A stretch of 64,000 bases of DNA from Shinisaurus crocodilurus (Eukaryota; Chordata; Lepidosauria; Squamata; Shinisauridae): contig JAHFWL010001215.1 in assembly GCA_021292165.1 (NCBI GenBank), positions 22,499-86,498 of the forward strand. Reading direction: 5' to 3'. A program made the translations under genes and the position numbers. Shown piece after piece: positions 62,266-64,000 of this stretch; within the stretch, counting starts at the first letter, position 1, and each line of letters begins with the position of its first letter. Under the pieces are notes generated by a model that ran no database searches, had not been told where the DNA came from, and saw only the letters and a list, made by a program, of their open reading frames with translations.

Positions 62266-62703
62266 TCTGTCAAGGGCATTAGCCCAGTTCATAGAGACTA
62301 CGGCAGAGTGTATAGTTAGGATGTTTGAAATTCCAATTATTTATTCCACAACAGTCTTTGGGTGCTTTGAGATGCTTTTGGGTGCTTTCCTAGTGCTACA
62401 ATCAAAAGCCATTGTGCAGCTGTTCCATCTTTTCTTCTTTATAGATTCTTCTGTGGTAGGAAAAATTAAATAAAGTTCAGATGAGGTAGTGGGAAAACAT
62501 GGAAGATGACATTGCCTGGATCCTTCATAAAATTCCAGGAATGAGGCAGGGTGGTTGCATGATAAAAGCTACATCTGGAAGCACCCTTTTTCTGTTTCAA
62601 GTTCAGAATCAGGGTAGTTAAGGGTCCAATTTACAGTTTGTCAATTGATGACTACACCATGAAGTGACGTTTCTCACTTGTGAATGAGCCATTGCAGGCC
62701 CAC

Positions 62704-63470
62704 CATTACAGAGGGGAACATAGGAAGCTGAGTCAGAGTATTGGTCCATCTAGTCCATTTGTCAATGTGACTGGCAATGGCTCTCCAGGGTTTCAGGCAG
62801 GGATGTGTGAGGAATTCATTAGGGGGGAAAAGCCATTCGGTTTTCATGATTTGGACCCCTGGATTCTGGTTCGCTGGCCACATGCTGGCACCGCCTTGCA
62901 GCAGTGTGAGTTGAGCCAGCTCGTGGACTTCCATCTGTAAGACGGATTGCAGTTTACATTTTTTTAAAACCACCAATGGAATTTGTGCAAACCGGCACCC
63001 GAAAACCACATGGTTTGAACATGACTTGCGGGATTTGCGCAAATCGTGCCAAACCACGTGTTTTTGGGGAGCTGTTTTGTGCAAAACCAGCTGTTTTTGC
63101 AAATCCTCACCCCCAAACCACAGAGCTCTAGCATGATTTGTGCAAATCATGCATGTTGCATTAAAACCAGCTGGTTTTCAGGTGCTGGTTTGCGCAAATT
63201 CCATTGGCGGTTAAAAAAAAACATGCACAAATCGCAGTCCATCTTACAGACAGAAGTCTGTGGAAAAAAACTTCAACTCAGCCTGCTTCTGATCATTGGA
63301 TTGGAATTGGGCAGGAAATCAGGCAAGCTATAATGAGTCAGATCTCTGCTTCAGTACATTCCTAGTTTCAGGCAGGATTTTTCCTGCCCTGCCTGAAGAT
63401 GCCAGGGATTGAACCTGGGACTTTCTGTATGCAAAGCAGGAGCTCTGTCTACCACTGAGCCTTTCCTGGG
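62704..63470 (-). repeat. tRNA-Ala-like SINE split by a hAT element
   Basis: The tail part 62704-62797 (GGAACATAGGAAGCTGAGTC) and head part 63365-63470 (GCAAAGCAGGAGCTC, CTACCACTGAGCC) are one reverse SINE interrupted by the element at 62798-63364. Confidence 0.75.
62798..63364. mobile_element. hAT MITE with long inverted arms, inside a SINE
   Basis: The 567-bp element begins CAGGGATGTGTGAGG and ends CAGTACATTCCTA. The exact duplication gtttcagg lies at 62790-62797 and 63365-63372. The interior holds long inverted arms (CCAATGGAATTTGTGCAAAC / TTTGCGCAAATTCCATTGG). Confidence 0.85.
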
Positions 63471-63901
63471 ACTTCCATATCACCTCATATCAATAAATGC
63501 TGCACTGTTTTCCCATGGAGTCATTAATTCAGCTGCGAGTTATCCAGTCCAGTGAAATCATGTTATGAGTCATGATCATCTGGCCTCACAGGGGAGGCCA
63601 CAGCAGGCCCCAACAAGCCTGGGTAAGTTTGGGTTCAGGAGAAATGAACAGCTTCAGCCGCTGAACTGGCGCAGAGGATGCAGATGAAGGCCTGAATGGA
63701 GCTGATTTGAGAACCTGATGAATGAATAGGCAGTGGCTGAGAGTTTCAGATGCTTGGGTGCAGTCACTGCTAGAAAAAATAGCCAAGATCCATATGAGTG
63801 CAGCCATTAAGCTTGCTCAAGCACAGCAAGCTATGGACAAGGGACTGGGCTGGGTATGCAACCCGTGCCAATGGGAAGAAGGACAGGCAGCGATGTATAG
63901 G

Positions 63902-64000
63902 ATAGGGATGTGCGCGGATCTCGACTGGGGGGTGGAAGCGGGGCAAACTCGCCCCACTGGCCCCCCGAGCCCTGCGGAACTTACCTTTCCCCGGCTCGGC
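63902..64000. mobile_element. Start of a GC-rich hAT-like element, cut by the window end
   Basis: TAGGGATGTGCGCGGATC resembles the terminus at 62798. GC content rises at once. On the minus strand GGGGAAAGGTAAGTTCCGC contains a consensus splice donor. The element's other end lies outside the window. Confidence 0.5.

Noticed and set aside
62674..63150. A 158-codon minus-strand open frame
   Set aside because: It crosses the boundary between a SINE and the hAT MITE inserted in it, and reads through the inverted arms. It is not a gene.

Overview
The window is nuclear DNA from a vertebrate, most likely a squamate reptile (lizard or snake). Eight or more copies of a tRNA-derived SINE that I recognise as the Sauria SINE, 5S-rRNA-derived SINEs with CR1-like tails, non-autonomous Helitrons and very many hAT-type elements support this. 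Coding exons are about 4% of the window. The rest is introns and intergenic DNA built largely from nested transposable elements.

Two complete, intact matrix metalloproteinase (MMP) genes lie head-to-tail on the minus strand. The gene at 10720-33252 (10 exons, 466 aa) resembles MMP27 (chicken CMMP/MMP22). The gene at 43456-60216 (10 exons, 468 aa) resembles MMP8, neutrophil collagenase. Each has a signal peptide, a propeptide with a cysteine switch, a zinc-binding HExxHxxGxxH motif and a four-blade hemopexin domain closed by a Cys pair. All introns read GT-AG and all exon phases join. The order MMP27 then MMP8 on one strand matches, from memory, the MMP cluster on human 11q22. Each gene has a TATA box and an AP-1 or AP-1-like site just upstream, the usual inducible MMP promoter layout.

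Region by region: 1-10.7 kb is non-coding with SINEs, LINE 3' ends and a GC-rich hAT element. 10.7-33.4 kb is the MMP27-like gene. Its last intron contains a 1.83-kb hAT-type element (12769-14599, exact 8-bp target duplication) carrying a CpG-rich segment with what looks like the first coding exon of HPGD (15-hydroxyprostaglandin dehydrogenase). 33.4-43.4 kb is intergenic and holds a decayed tRNA-Glu copy. 43.4-60.3 kb is the MMP8-like gene. 60.3-64 kb is upstream DNA with a 47-bp minisatellite, a hAT MITE and the start of another GC-rich hAT element.

The most unusual feature is the set of hAT elements that carry CpG-rich, first-exon-like sequence. The clearest is the captured HPGD exon 1, in the same orientation as the host MMP gene and with an apparently broken splice donor. 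Two other GC-rich hAT elements (3608-4036 and 63902 to the window end) also hold splice-donor-like sites inside GC-rich sequence. This suggests repeated capture of promoter and first-exon DNA by hAT elements in this lineage.
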